Positions 37,969 through 46,276 of a stretch of 64,000 nt of DNA are shown in pieces. This DNA is from Sulfitobacter sp. DFL-14 (lineage in GTDB: Bacteria; Pseudomonadota; Alphaproteobacteria; Rhodobacterales; Rhodobacteraceae), in contig NZ_QBFD01000029.1 of NCBI RefSeq assembly GCF_003335585.1, forward strand, positions 26,748 to 90,747, written 5' to 3'. The position numbers and the translations under genes were made by a program. Within the stretch, counting starts at the first letter, position 1, and each line of letters opens with the position of its first letter. The notes beneath the pieces are model-generated. The model was not told the origin of the DNA, made no database searches, and was given only the letters and a program-made list of their open reading frames with translations.

Positions 37969-38732
37969 GCCAGCTGCCCGCCCTGGACGTGACCGGCAAG
38001 ACAGGCATCTTCTGGCTTCACATCAAGAAAAGCGCGGGCCTGTCCACACGCAGGATGCTGGGCGATCTGTATCACCAGACCGACCGCAACATGATGCCGA
38101 CCGGATTCCTGCAGGCCCCGAAGGCCGAGCATAACGACATTCTCAACAATTTCCGCGTGCTGCTGGGCGCCTACCAGTTCCGGCGCTGCCTGTTCGCGCA
38201 GACCTATCTTTATCCCGAGGATTTCGACCGCTATTTCCGCTTTGCCTTTTGCCGCGACCCCCAGGCGCGCTGCGTCAGCCAGTTCCGTTATCTCTGGGCG
38301 CGCAGCGATCCGGCACGATTCGGGGCGCAAACCTCCCTGATGACGGACCGTCTGGTGTTCGACGGCAACCCGGAGAAGGACTTTGACCGTTTTCTGGCGG
38401 CGATCGCGGAATGCCGTGCCTCGCCGTCCAACATCAAACCCTATGGGCTGCATTTCCAGACCCATGTGGCCGCGATGTCGGATGACATCTGCGATGAGGC
38501 GGGCAAGCCGCTGCTCGACATGATCTTTCGGCTCGAAGACCTGCTGCCGGCCCTCAACATGGTCCGGGTCGCATTTGGCCGCGCCCCGATCCCGGCAGAT
38601 CAGGCCGCCCATGTGAACAGGTCACGCGACACCGGTTTCACCCCGACCCCGGCGCAGCGCAACAGGATCCGCGATCTTTTTGCCGCAGATTACGAGATCT
38701 ACGAAGGCAAATGCTGGCGCGGATTTGCCTGA
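37965..38732 (+). CDS. Sulfotransferase-family protein
   Basis: 255 residues. The N-terminal FWLHIKKSAGLSTRRML resembles the 5'-phosphosulfate-binding loop, and RFAFCRDPQARCVSQF resembles the 3'-phosphate-binding motif of PAPS sulfotransferases (Sulfotransfer_2-like). Acceptor unknown; cytoplasmic, with no signal peptide. Coupled to purD by a 4-base overlap, which suggests co-expression but no obvious pathway link. Confidence 0.7.
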   Translation: MSQLPALDVTGKTGIFWLHIKKSAGLSTRRMLGDLYHQTDRNMMPTGFLQAPKAEHNDILNNFRVLLGAYQFRRCLFAQTYLYPEDFDRYFRFAFCRDPQARCVSQFRYLWARSDPARFGAQTSLMTDRLVFDGNPEKDFDRFLAAIAECRASPSNIKPYGLHFQTHVAAMSDDICDEAGKPLLDMIFRLEDLLPALNMVRVAFGRAPIPADQAAHVNRSRDTGFTPTPAQRNRIRDLFAADYEIYEGKCWRGFA

Positions 38733-38744
38733 CGGCAACACCGG

Positions 38745-39137
38745 TCAGGACAGCGGCGCGTCCTGGCAGGCCACCGGCAGGTCGGTGATCCGGGTGACCT
38801 CCTGAACCGACCCGCGCAGGGATTGCATGACCAGGGTGCCGTTGCGGTCGTGCGGATACCAGCAATGGCTGATATGTTCCTGATCTTCATAGCGGAAACA
38901 GACCTGATCCTCGGTCAGGGTGACATGCCCATAGGTGCAGCTGCCGTCGCGCCGGGCCCAGACGGTTTGCCGGCGCGACAGGAATTCCTCGACCCCGACA
39001 AGCCGGCCGTCCAGCATGTTTTCAAAGGTCAGGGTGCGGCCGGCGGCGCGGTCCATGAATTGCTCTGGCGTGATCCGGGTCTGGGCCAGCCCCGCCGATG
39101 TGCCAAGTATCAGCATTATGACGGCGCAGCGGAGCAT
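38745..39137 (-). CDS. Small periplasmic protein, paralogue 3
   Basis: 130 residues from MLRCAVIMLILGTSAGLAQT (signal peptide). It shows the same plan as the tandem pair at 34.3-35.1 kb: PEQFMDRAAGRTLTFENMLD, TVWARRDGSCTYGHV, DQVCFRYEDQEHISHCWYP and a final Cys (VACQDAPLS). It starts 2 bases after the FG-GAP gene stop, so it is the last gene of the minus-strand unit ferredoxin, FG-GAP, paralogue 3. Function unknown. Confidence 0.72.
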   Translation of the reverse strand: MLRCAVIMLILGTSAGLAQTRITPEQFMDRAAGRTLTFENMLDGRLVGVEEFLSRRQTVWARRDGSCTYGHVTLTEDQVCFRYEDQEHISHCWYPHDRNGTLVMQSLRGSVQEVTRITDLPVACQDAPLS

Positions 39138-39139
39138 GA

Positions 39140-39948
39140 TCAGCAGGCCAATACCCTGGCGAAATCCGCAGGGCCCCGGTGCGGCCCCGCATCGCGCGCG
39201 GTCAGCGCGCCGCCCGCGAGGCGAAGTGCTACGATTCGTTGCCAGTCCGCGTCCGCGACGATGATCTCGGGCGCGCCGCCGCAGCGCCTGATCCCGCCTG
39301 CGATCCCGGTGTCGCCGATCCGGTGATTGGTAAAGCCTGCGCGGCTGGCGACCTGCCGCAGCCTGCCATCCTCGAAGCGCCAGATCCGCAGGATTTTCGC
39401 CAGATGCGGCCGGTCGATATAGGCGATCTCCGTCAGCCCGTCGCCATCCAGATCCGCCACCCCGACCGGTGCCAGCCATCGGAACCGCTGACCGATATAG
39501 GGTGTCGCGGCAACCAGCCCGGCGCCATTGTAGACCGCAAGCCGCGCGCCCAGGTCGCGGTGGCTTTCCACCACGACCACCTCCTGCTGCCCGTCCCCGT
39601 CCAGATCGGCAAGCCTTGGGGCCACATCCTCGAACACGCGCTCGGGCGGCAGGGTCAGAATATGGGGGGTGGGGTGACCGGCGTATTGGATCACCAGCGC
39701 GCCATGCTCCACCGTGTCCCCCAGGACGCCATGCGGATAGCGGGTGGTCGGCGCATCGTAGCGCGCCCAGTCGATCGGCCCCTGCGGCAGATCCTGCGCG
39801 GCAAGGGCGGCACCGGTCCCCCCCGCCATCATGACGCAAAGCGCCAGCCGCCCGCTGCGCAGCTGCGCGCGCCATTCGCGGAACGACAGACGCAGCGCGC
39901 CCCTGGCAACTGTATCTTCAAGTATCTTGAAGACACAGGCCCCGATCA

Positions 39949-39949
<1 letters not shown>
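39140..39949 (-). CDS. Secreted FG-GAP/VCBS-repeat protein
   Basis: 269 residues. An N-terminal signal or anchor (LALCVMMAGGTGAALAAQ, near residues 35-52) is followed by beta-propeller-like repeats with calcium-type loops ADLDGDGQQEVVVVE and ADLDGDGLTEIAYID. A third, degenerate repeat is near PEIIVADADWQR. Such repeats fold as blades and bind ligands or proteins outside the cytoplasm. The start overlaps the ferredoxin stop (TGATG), giving coupled translation. Partner unknown. Confidence 0.75.
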
Positions 39950-40416
<467 letters not shown>

Positions 40417-40457
40417 CTAGAGTGATCAGCAAATTCCAGACCCAAAGGTATTGGGCC

Positions 40458-41015
40458 ATGTCACAGGCGATTTTCCCACCGGCGCGCGTATTGCGCCTTT
40501 GCTTTCCTCTCTTGCTCAGTCTCGGGGTCGCTGCCTGCGATCTTGCGGCACCGGCGGCGGATGCGCCTCCGGAACCCGGCGTGGTTGAGGCCACGCGAAA
40601 CGGGCCCGAGGGCGCGCCGCCGGGCAGTTGCTGGGGCCGCACGGTCAGCCCGGCGGTCTTTGAAACCGTGACAGAGCAGGTCCAGGTCGAACCGGCCAGG
40701 ATGAACCCCGACGGCAGCGTGGCCAAACCGCCGGTTTACCGGTCGGAAACCCATCAGGAGATGGTGGTGGCCCGGCGCGACAACTGGTTTGAAACCCCCT
40801 GCCCCGAGGTCCTGACCCCCGAATTCGTGGCCACGCTGCAACGCGCGCTGTCCGCTCGCGGGCTTTATGCCCAGCAGATCACCGGCACCCTGGACGATGC
40901 CACCCGCGCGGCGGTGCAGCGCTATCAAAAGCCCACGGGGCCGGACAGCGGTGTGCTCTCGCTCGAAACCGCGCGTGGCCTGGGGCTGATCGCGGTGGCA
41001 CGCGACCCTGCATAA
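40458..41015 (+). CDS. Lipoprotein with C-terminal peptidoglycan-binding domain
   Basis: 185 residues from MSQAIFPPARVLRLCFPLLL, a lipoprotein signal with lipobox GVAAC. The middle has GSCWGRTVSPAVFETVTEQV and a conserved TPC segment. The C-terminus is a PG_binding_1 domain (FVATLQRALSARGLYAQQIT, DDATRAAVQRYQKPTG). Likely an envelope protein anchored in the outer membrane and touching the wall. The stop region carries a 10-base tandem duplication (CCTGCATAAA twice). Confidence 0.82.
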   Translation: MSQAIFPPARVLRLCFPLLLSLGVAACDLAAPAADAPPEPGVVEATRNGPEGAPPGSCWGRTVSPAVFETVTEQVQVEPARMNPDGSVAKPPVYRSETHQEMVVARRDNWFETPCPEVLTPEFVATLQRALSARGLYAQQITGTLDDATRAAVQRYQKPTGPDSGVLSLETARGLGLIAVARDPA

Positions 41016-41192
41016 ACCTGCATAAAGCAGACAAGCCGAACCGCCGGCGATGGCGGGCGAAGACCCTGCAGGTTTCCCGCATGGCCCCTTTTGGCCTGGG
41101 TCATGTGAACGAGGGCACCCCCGGGGGCGGCCCTTGCAACAGATGATGCAATTGAGAACCCGCATCAGGCGCGGCGCCTGCACCCGGGTTCA

Positions 41193-41243
41193 TGCAGGTA
41201 TTTGCCTGCATGTATTGACAGGCAGGTAAATGCCTGCATATAT
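41193..41243 (+). promoter_or_regulatory. Promoter with twin ArsR-type operators
   Basis: A textbook promoter, TTGACA (41215-41220), 17 bases, ATATAT (41238-41243), lies 27 bases before the arsR-like ATG. The spacer is itself an inverted repeat (GGCAGGTAAATGCCTGC), and a second copy (TGCAGGTATTTGCCTGCA, 41193-41210) lies just upstream of the -35. Both share the half-sites GCAGG and CCTGC. Binding of the encoded ArsR-family protein would block polymerase, so autorepression is the natural inference. Confidence 0.75.
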
Positions 41244-41269
41244 GGCCTCCATCGCTCAAGGAGAGTCGC

Positions 41270-41590
41270 ATGGATGACGACAAGGTGTTCAAGGCGCTGG
41301 CCGATCCGAACCGCAGGCAGTTGCTTGACCGGCTTTGCGACCAGAACGGCCAGACACTCGGGCAACTCTGCACTTCCATGGATATGAAACGCCAATCCGT
41401 GACCCAGCATCTCGGCCTTCTTGAGCAGGCCAATCTCATCAGCACCCACCGTCGCGGGCGCGAGAAACTGCATTTCATCAACCCGGTCCCGCTCTACGAG
41501 GTTTACGCGCGCTGGATCCGGAAATTCGAGGAAGGCCGTCTGGGCCTTCTCCACGACCTCAAACAGGAACTTGAAAGGAACGGGAAATGA
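41270..41590 (+). CDS. ArsR-family transcriptional regulator
   Basis: 106-residue winged-helix protein: MDDDKVFKALADPNRRQLLD, LGQLCTSMDMKRQSVTQHL and LLEQANLISTHRRGREKLHF. No metal-binding Cys pair is seen (one Cys in helix 2), so it belongs to the SRPBCC-associated ArsR group rather than to the metal sensors. AAGGAGAG precedes the ATG. It overlaps the next gene by ATGA. Twin operators lie in its promoter. Confidence 0.92.
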   Translation: MDDDKVFKALADPNRRQLLDRLCDQNGQTLGQLCTSMDMKRQSVTQHLGLLEQANLISTHRRGREKLHFINPVPLYEVYARWIRKFEEGRLGLLHDLKQELERNGK

Positions 41591-42033
41591 CCGACAAATC
41601 CGCCAACTTCATCTATGTCACCTTTATCCGCACAACGCCTGAAAAGCTGTTCGACGCGATTACAAGGCCCGAGGTCTGTCGCCGCTACTGGGGCCACGAG
41701 AATGTCTCGGAGGATTGGCAGCCCGGATCCGACTGGCAACACGTCAAGGTCGGGGAAACCCGTAGCGTCGAACTGGTTGGCAAGGTCATCGAAAGCGACC
41801 CGCCAAGGCGGCTGGTTGTCACCTGGGCCAACGAAAGCCAGAAGGACGATCCAGACCAGTACAGCCGGGTCACCTATGACATCGAAGGCAAAGGCGACAT
41901 GGTCAAGCTGACCGTCTCGCATGACGAATTGCAGCCCGGCAGCGGCATGTTGAAAGGCATCAGCGAGGGCTGGCCGATTGTCCTGTCCAGCATGAAATCC
42001 TTCCTCGAAACCGGTCAGGGCCTGGACATCTGA
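41587..42033 (+). CDS. SRPBCC/AHSA1-domain protein
   Basis: 148 residues of the START-like AHSA1 fold: NFIYVTFIRTTPEKLFDAIT, RYWGHENVSEDWQPGS, SDPPRRLVVTWANE and TVSHDELQPGSGMLKGISEG. The family binds hydrophobic ligands or acts as co-chaperone. ArsR-AHSA1 pairs are very common, and the regulator is usually thought to control this protein. Cytoplasmic. ATGA overlap with arsR. Confidence 0.9.
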   Translation: MTDKSANFIYVTFIRTTPEKLFDAITRPEVCRRYWGHENVSEDWQPGSDWQHVKVGETRSVELVGKVIESDPPRRLVVTWANESQKDDPDQYSRVTYDIEGKGDMVKLTVSHDELQPGSGMLKGISEGWPIVLSSMKSFLETGQGLDI

Positions 42034-42068
42034 CCGTGTCCCGACACAGCAACACAAAGGAAAAGAAG

Positions 42069-42425
42069 ATGAGCGCACAAACCTATCACGGAAGCTGCCA
42101 CTGCGGTGCGGTGGCATTTGAGGTGACATTGGCACTGGATCACCTGGTGACCTGCAATTGTTCCATCTGCCGCCGCCAGGGCACGATACTCGGCTTTGCC
42201 CCGACGGAAAACTTCACCTTGCTGAAGGGGGCGGAGAACCTGAGCGATTACCAGTTCGCCTCTGGCAACATCCACCATGAATTCTGCAAGACCTGCGGGG
42301 TGAAATCATTCAGCAGGGGTGTGGGCCCGGACGGTGTCGAAATGCGCGCCATCAATGTGCGTTGCCTCGACGGGGTGGATATCGACAGCCTGTCGCCGCA
42401 GAAATACGATGGCGCAAGCCTGTAG
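42069..42425 (+). CDS. GFA-family (Gfa/Fae-like zinc) protein
   Basis: 118 residues with the Cys sets of the GFA fold: GSCHCGAVAFEV, TCNCSICRRQG and FCKTCGVKSF. Members are related to glutathione-dependent formaldehyde-activating enzyme, but most have unknown substrates. I start at MSAQTYHGSCHCG (AAAGGAAAAGAAG upstream), not 11 codons earlier. Third gene of the arsR operon, 35 bases after the AHSA1 gene. Confidence 0.9.
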   Translation: MSAQTYHGSCHCGAVAFEVTLALDHLVTCNCSICRRQGTILGFAPTENFTLLKGAENLSDYQFASGNIHHEFCKTCGVKSFSRGVGPDGVEMRAINVRCLDGVDIDSLSPQKYDGASL

Positions 42426-42480
42426 GGGTGACAGGGCCCGGACCGGGGACATCAGCCGGGGCACATGCGATGGTTCCGCG

Positions 42481-42530
42481 CAAGGCGCGGGGCCGTCGCC
42501 TGCCCGGGACGGGTGATGGCCCGGCGCCTG
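42481..42530 (+). repeat. REP-like hairpin repeat, site A
   Basis: GGGGCCGTCGCCTGCCCGGG followed by CGGGTGATGGCCCGGC can fold into a long stem and matches the family listed at 57379, 57561 and 61003. The 42426-42663 interval otherwise holds no gene I can support. Confidence 0.5.
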
Positions 42531-42663
42531 CTGGTGATCACAAAACCCGGCACTCAGACGGAGCAGGTCAGATGTCGGCATTGCGGACGGAGCTGCCGTT
42601 GGTGCAAGGCTCATTTGTTGATAAAAGCCGCCTGCTAAGTACCCTCAAGAAAGTGATGGCTGT

Positions 42664-43101
42664 ATGAAGATGAAATGCAGGCTTGGAGAGCCGCATAATG
42701 GTTGGCTCCCATTCAATTTGACTATCAACGATTATCGTCTCGAAATTGAGGTTTCAGATGTACCCCAAAACCCTGTTGATAATCTGGTCACAGGATTAGG
42801 TCGGGCGCTGGATGGTCTTGAGTCCGAAACTTGGCTTAATTTGGAGCCCGCTAGCTATTACCTAAGATTTACGCCCGTTTCATGCCAAGGAATCTGCTTC
42901 CGCATAGAATTCGCTGACCAAGATACCCAACAGCGGAAACACCGAACAACAGTGCTTGAACTAAGAGGAACCAGAGAGGAAATCATTCTTCCGTTTTGGA
43001 GGGCAGTCAAAGAGTTCGAGAGCCATTCCTTTTCGGAAAGTGCTTGGCCCAGAACCGATGGTACCGCACTTACAATGCTAGAAAAAACCATCAAGAGCTA
43101 G
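42664..43101 (+). CDS. 145-residue hypothetical protein in accessory patch
   Basis: MKMKCRLGEPHNGWLPFNLT, then LEIEVSDVPQNPVDNLVTGL and FTPVSCQGICFRIEFADQ, with mixed beta/alpha character and no signal peptide. AT-richer than its neighbours. Its style (short, acidic, single-domain, isolated) resembles immunity proteins of polymorphic toxins, which is a guess from appearance only. Convergent with the DUF3800-like gene at 43261. No known family. Confidence 0.6.
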   Translation: MKMKCRLGEPHNGWLPFNLTINDYRLEIEVSDVPQNPVDNLVTGLGRALDGLESETWLNLEPASYYLRFTPVSCQGICFRIEFADQDTQQRKHRTTVLELRGTREEIILPFWRAVKEFESHSFSESAWPRTDGTALTMLEKTIKS

Positions 43102-43273
43102 TGAGAGCAAAGGGCTCTGAGCCGTCATCTGACAGAAATTGTAGGATTTCCAGCGTTATCAGCCTCTGGATGTCGGCTGTGCGTACTAGACGATGCGGAC
43201 CTTCGACCCAGTTGCGCCAATTACCGCTAACGGTGGCGTCAGTTATGACGAGTGCTTGGATTAGCTCACCTCG
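43091..43273 (-). pseudogene. Unexplained 60-codon open frame downstream of the DUF3800-like gene
   Basis: Immediately after, and in a different frame from, the end of the DUF3800-like gene there is an open stretch with no usual start. It reads ...LIQALVITDATVSGNWRNWV..., then EGPHRLVRTADIQRLITLEI and LQFLSDDGSEPFALTSS before TGA. The sequence looks protein-like. It may be the remnant of a separate gene, or the true C-terminus after a frameshift. It also overlaps the end of the convergent 145-residue gene. Confidence 0.3.
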
Positions 43274-44010
43274 TTAGGCTTCACCCTAACTGCGTCTAAG
43301 AACAAGTGGACAGCCCAGTCATGCTGAAAGGCGCTATTGAAATCTCGCCGTGTGGCGCGCCGCTTCCCGCCTTGGGTCGTTCGCGACATACTACCGGCTG
43401 TGTGGGCAAGAAAGTCTGCCACGCACAGCCCGCGCAAGAAATCTTCTCCTGAGGACTTGGCTTGAGTGCAGACAAATGCAGACACGGGCGTACCGTCTTT
43501 GCGTTGCAGATGGTATCGACGGAAATAGTCTGCGTACTGCGCATCAAGTCTTTCGGAATGCTCAATCACAATAACTAATTGACTGAAATCACGACCGGAC
43601 TTTCTAATCAGATCGAGTAATCTTTGAAAGGTTTGCTGCACAAGGAGATTGAGCGCGGTGTGCGTTGACTCATTCTCGATGTCTGCTTTGGCTACCGTCG
43701 CAAAGCGTCCAAATGCTCCATCGGTAAAGAAGCCGTCTATTGCCGCGAACTGTTCTTCGCTCATCTCAGTTGGCCTAAGATCGGCAGCATGCAGCGGGTG
43801 CATATCAATTGGGAACGATTGCTCAACTGCTTGCCATGGTTTTTCGATAACGACGCCGTAATCCCCAGCAGCGCAAACACAGCCTGCGAGACCGAAGAAC
43901 GGAGCGTTTGGATCGGCGAAGCCCTCATGACCCGTTTCATCGATGAATATTAGAAGTGCATCATCCGGGAACTCTGAACGAGTGCCGTCATGCTCAATAA
44001 CTAAAGTCAT
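43261..44010 (-). CDS. DUF3800-like protein
   Basis: 249 residues. DALLIFIDETGHEGFADPN at residue 18 matches the DUF3800 entry motif, FFGLAGCVC the following strand, and SSGEDFLRGLCVADFLAHTA the late Asp motif. LVIVIEHSERLDAQYADYF supplies the middle. Activity unknown. Lower GC than the chromosome around it. It is the second DUF3800-type gene of the window (first at 29888), but the two are only distantly alike. Confidence 0.65.
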   Translation of the reverse strand: MTLVIEHDGTRSEFPDDALLIFIDETGHEGFADPNAPFFGLAGCVCAAGDYGVVIEKPWQAVEQSFPIDMHPLHAADLRPTEMSEEQFAAIDGFFTDGAFGRFATVAKADIENESTHTALNLLVQQTFQRLLDLIRKSGRDFSQLVIVIEHSERLDAQYADYFRRYHLQRKDGTPVSAFVCTQAKSSGEDFLRGLCVADFLAHTAGSMSRTTQGGKRRATRRDFNSAFQHDWAVHLFLDAVRVKPNEVS

Positions 44011-44156
44011 GTTTCCCCATCATAAATGTCTCACCTGGTCCGAAACGCTGCGTCGTTTGGCAAGTGTTTCCTTGCCATAACGGACGTTCATGCCCTGCGC
44101 AGCATCCAGTAGGTCAGATAAACGGGAAATTGCTGCCGTCGAACAGTGGAACCCTG

Positions 44157-44195
44157 GCCCGGAACAAGCCGAAGGCCCGGCCTGCGCTTTGCGTC
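44157..44195 (+). repeat. REP-like repeat, site B
   Basis: CCCGGAACAAGCCGAAGGC is identical over 19 bases to 57379-57397. It lies in the 365-base gap 44011-44375, which otherwise shows only a 20-base string (44305-44324) shared with 20211-20230 and no gene. Confidence 0.5.
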
Positions 44196-44375
44196 ACGTA
44201 GGGCTCAAACCTGCCTTTTGCCGCAGTTTCGATGAATGACAGCTCGGCCCCGGCCCCATCCTTCAGACATCACATTGCCCTACGGATCAACGATGGCACG
44301 CCAAAGCCGGTTTTGCCCGGTATCTGACGAAGGCGCGACCTTTCGCACCTTCGCATCACGACGGGCAAAGAAGGC

Positions 44376-45857
44376 TCAGCCGTTGTCCAGCGTCAGCGCC
44401 ACGAAGCGGGGATCACCGGCGCGGCGTACCAGCAGCAGGAGCGATTTGCGGCCCGCGTCCTGTGCCGCCTCGATCCGCGCTTCCAGATCGGCGATGGAGG
44501 TCACCTTCTGCTGACCGGCCTCGGTGATGATATCGCCGGTACGCAGCCCTTTCTCGAAGGCTTCCGATGCTTCATCCACCTCGGTCACCGCCAGGCCATC
44601 GGTGCCTGCATCGGCCCCCAGTTCCTCGCGGATCTCATCGGTGAGCGGCGTCAGGGTCAGACCCAGCATGGAGGTCTGGGCCGGTGCATCCTGCGGCGCA
44701 TCCTCGGGGGCCGCGGCCGGTTCCTCGCTGTCCGCATCCTCGCGGCGGCCCAGCACCACCTTGACGGTCTGGCTCTTGCCCTCGCGCATCACGGTGACGC
44801 GCACGCTGGCCCCGACCGGCGAATTGCCGACCTGGCGCACCAATGCGCGCGTATCGGCCACTTCGACACCATCAAAGGACATGATCACATCCCCGGTCAG
44901 CAGGCCCGCTTCCTTGGCGGGGCCCTCCGGCACATCGGTGATCAGCGCGCCGGTCGCCTTGGCAAGGCCCATCGCATCCGCCACGTCCTGCGTCACATCC
45001 TGAATGCGCACGCCCAGCCAGCCGCGCCGGGTCTCGCCATATTCCTTGAGCTGGTCGACCACCCGGGTGACCACGTTGGAGGCCATCGAGAAACCGATCC
45101 CGATGGAGCCGCCATTGGGTGACAGGATCGCGGTGTTCACCCCGATCACCTGGCCGTCCATGTTGAACAGCGGACCGCCGGAGTTGCCCCGGTTGATCGC
45201 CGCATCGGTCTGGATGTAATCGTCATAGGTGCCCGACAAAGCGCGGTTGCGCGCCGAAACGATGCCCGCGCTGACGGAAAACCCCTGCCCCAGCGGGTTG
45301 CCCATGGCGATGACCCAATCGCCCACCCGCGCCTTGTTGCTGTCGCCGAAGGTCACATAGGGCAGCGGGCTGTCCGCCTCTACCTTGAGCAGGGCAATGT
45401 CGGTGTTGGGGTCGGTGCCGATCACCTTGGCGATCAACTCCTTGCCGGAAAAGAATTCGATGGTGATCTCATCCGCGCCGTCGATCACATGGTTGTTGGT
45501 GACCACATAGCCGTCTTCGGAAATCACAAAGCCGGAACCCAGCGCAGAGGAGCGGCGCGGTCTTTCGCCGTTGCCGCCATTGTTGCGGTCGCGGAATTCG
45601 CGAAAGAAATCCTCAAAGGGAGAGCCCTCCGGCACGATGCCCTGCGGGCCGGTGCGCCCTTCGACAACCGTCGAGGTGGTGATGTTCACCACCGAGGGGC
45701 TGATCTGTTCCGCCAGCGGGGCCAGGCTTTCGGGCTTGGCCAATACCGCGATGGCCTGCGCCACAATCAGCACAAAGGCCAGCAGGCTCAACATCAGCCC
45801 CCGGAACATCCGGCTTTCATGGAATGGGACGGCGCGCACTTGTGCCCGTGACTGCAT
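44376..45857 (-). CDS. degP: Do-family periplasmic serine protease (DegP/HtrA)
   Basis: 493 residues with an N-terminal membrane or signal segment (MLSLLAFVLIVAQAIAVLA). The trypsin domain has an intact triad: His in VVTNNHVIDG, Asp in NTDIALLKV, Ser in NRGNSGGPLF. Two PDZ domains follow (RRGWLGVRIQDVTQDVADAM and TSMLGLTLTPLTDEIREELG). It degrades or refolds misfolded envelope proteins. AGGAG precedes the ATG. It is the distal gene of the hflK-hflC-DUF2065 cluster, 224 bases downstream, possibly with its own stress promoter. Confidence 0.95.
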   Translation of the reverse strand: MQSRAQVRAVPFHESRMFRGLMLSLLAFVLIVAQAIAVLAKPESLAPLAEQISPSVVNITTSTVVEGRTGPQGIVPEGSPFEDFFREFRDRNNGGNGERPRRSSALGSGFVISEDGYVVTNNHVIDGADEITIEFFSGKELIAKVIGTDPNTDIALLKVEADSPLPYVTFGDSNKARVGDWVIAMGNPLGQGFSVSAGIVSARNRALSGTYDDYIQTDAAINRGNSGGPLFNMDGQVIGVNTAILSPNGGSIGIGFSMASNVVTRVVDQLKEYGETRRGWLGVRIQDVTQDVADAMGLAKATGALITDVPEGPAKEAGLLTGDVIMSFDGVEVADTRALVRQVGNSPVGASVRVTVMREGKSQTVKVVLGRREDADSEEPAAAPEDAPQDAPAQTSMLGLTLTPLTDEIREELGADAGTDGLAVTEVDEASEAFEKGLRTGDIITEAGQQKVTSIADLEARIEAAQDAGRKSLLLLVRRAGDPRFVALTLDNG

Positions 45858-46081
45858 TGGGTCTTCTCCTGCTTTATCCGATGGGGCAAGCCTGCCCGAA
45901 ACATCTTGCCGACAGAGTGCATGGTGAACCTATGCACCGCAATATCAAAGATGTGCCTGATCACGGGGTTTTCAACAGCGCCGGGCCCAATCTGTGCAGG
46001 GCGGCCGCCCGCTGGCGCCTGAAACAGGCCGGGGCGTCATCGTGACGGGGATTTACCGGGGTATTCAGCCCCTGCGCCGGA

Positions 46082-46276
46082 TCACAGGCCGATCTGGAAG
46101 GCGGTCCAGATCAGGATCAGCCCACAGACCACGACCAGCGCACCGATCTGCCGCACCGCCCCCTGCGGCATCTCGCGCAGCAGTTCCAGCATACGCTCCA
46201 AAAGCGAAGGGGCCAGCGCATAGACCAGCCCCTCCAGAACCATCACCAGCCCGAAAGCCAGCAGCAGCAATGTCAC
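46082..46276 (-). CDS. DUF2065 small membrane protein
   Basis: 64 residues with two membrane segments: LLLLAFGLVMVLEGLVYALA and QIGALVVVCGLILIWTAFQI, with the connecting helix LLERMLELLREMPQGAVR. This family habitually follows hflC. Role unknown, probably linked to HflKC/FtsH quality control. It overlaps hflC by ATGA. Confidence 0.9.
   Translation of the reverse strand: MTLLLLAFGLVMVLEGLVYALAPSLLERMLELLREMPQGAVRQIGALVVVCGLILIWTAFQIGL

Noticed and set aside
41006..41026. CCTGCATAAA tandem repeat at the end of the lipoprotein gene as a regulatory site
   Set aside because: Only two copies of ten bases at a stop codon; simple slippage explains it.
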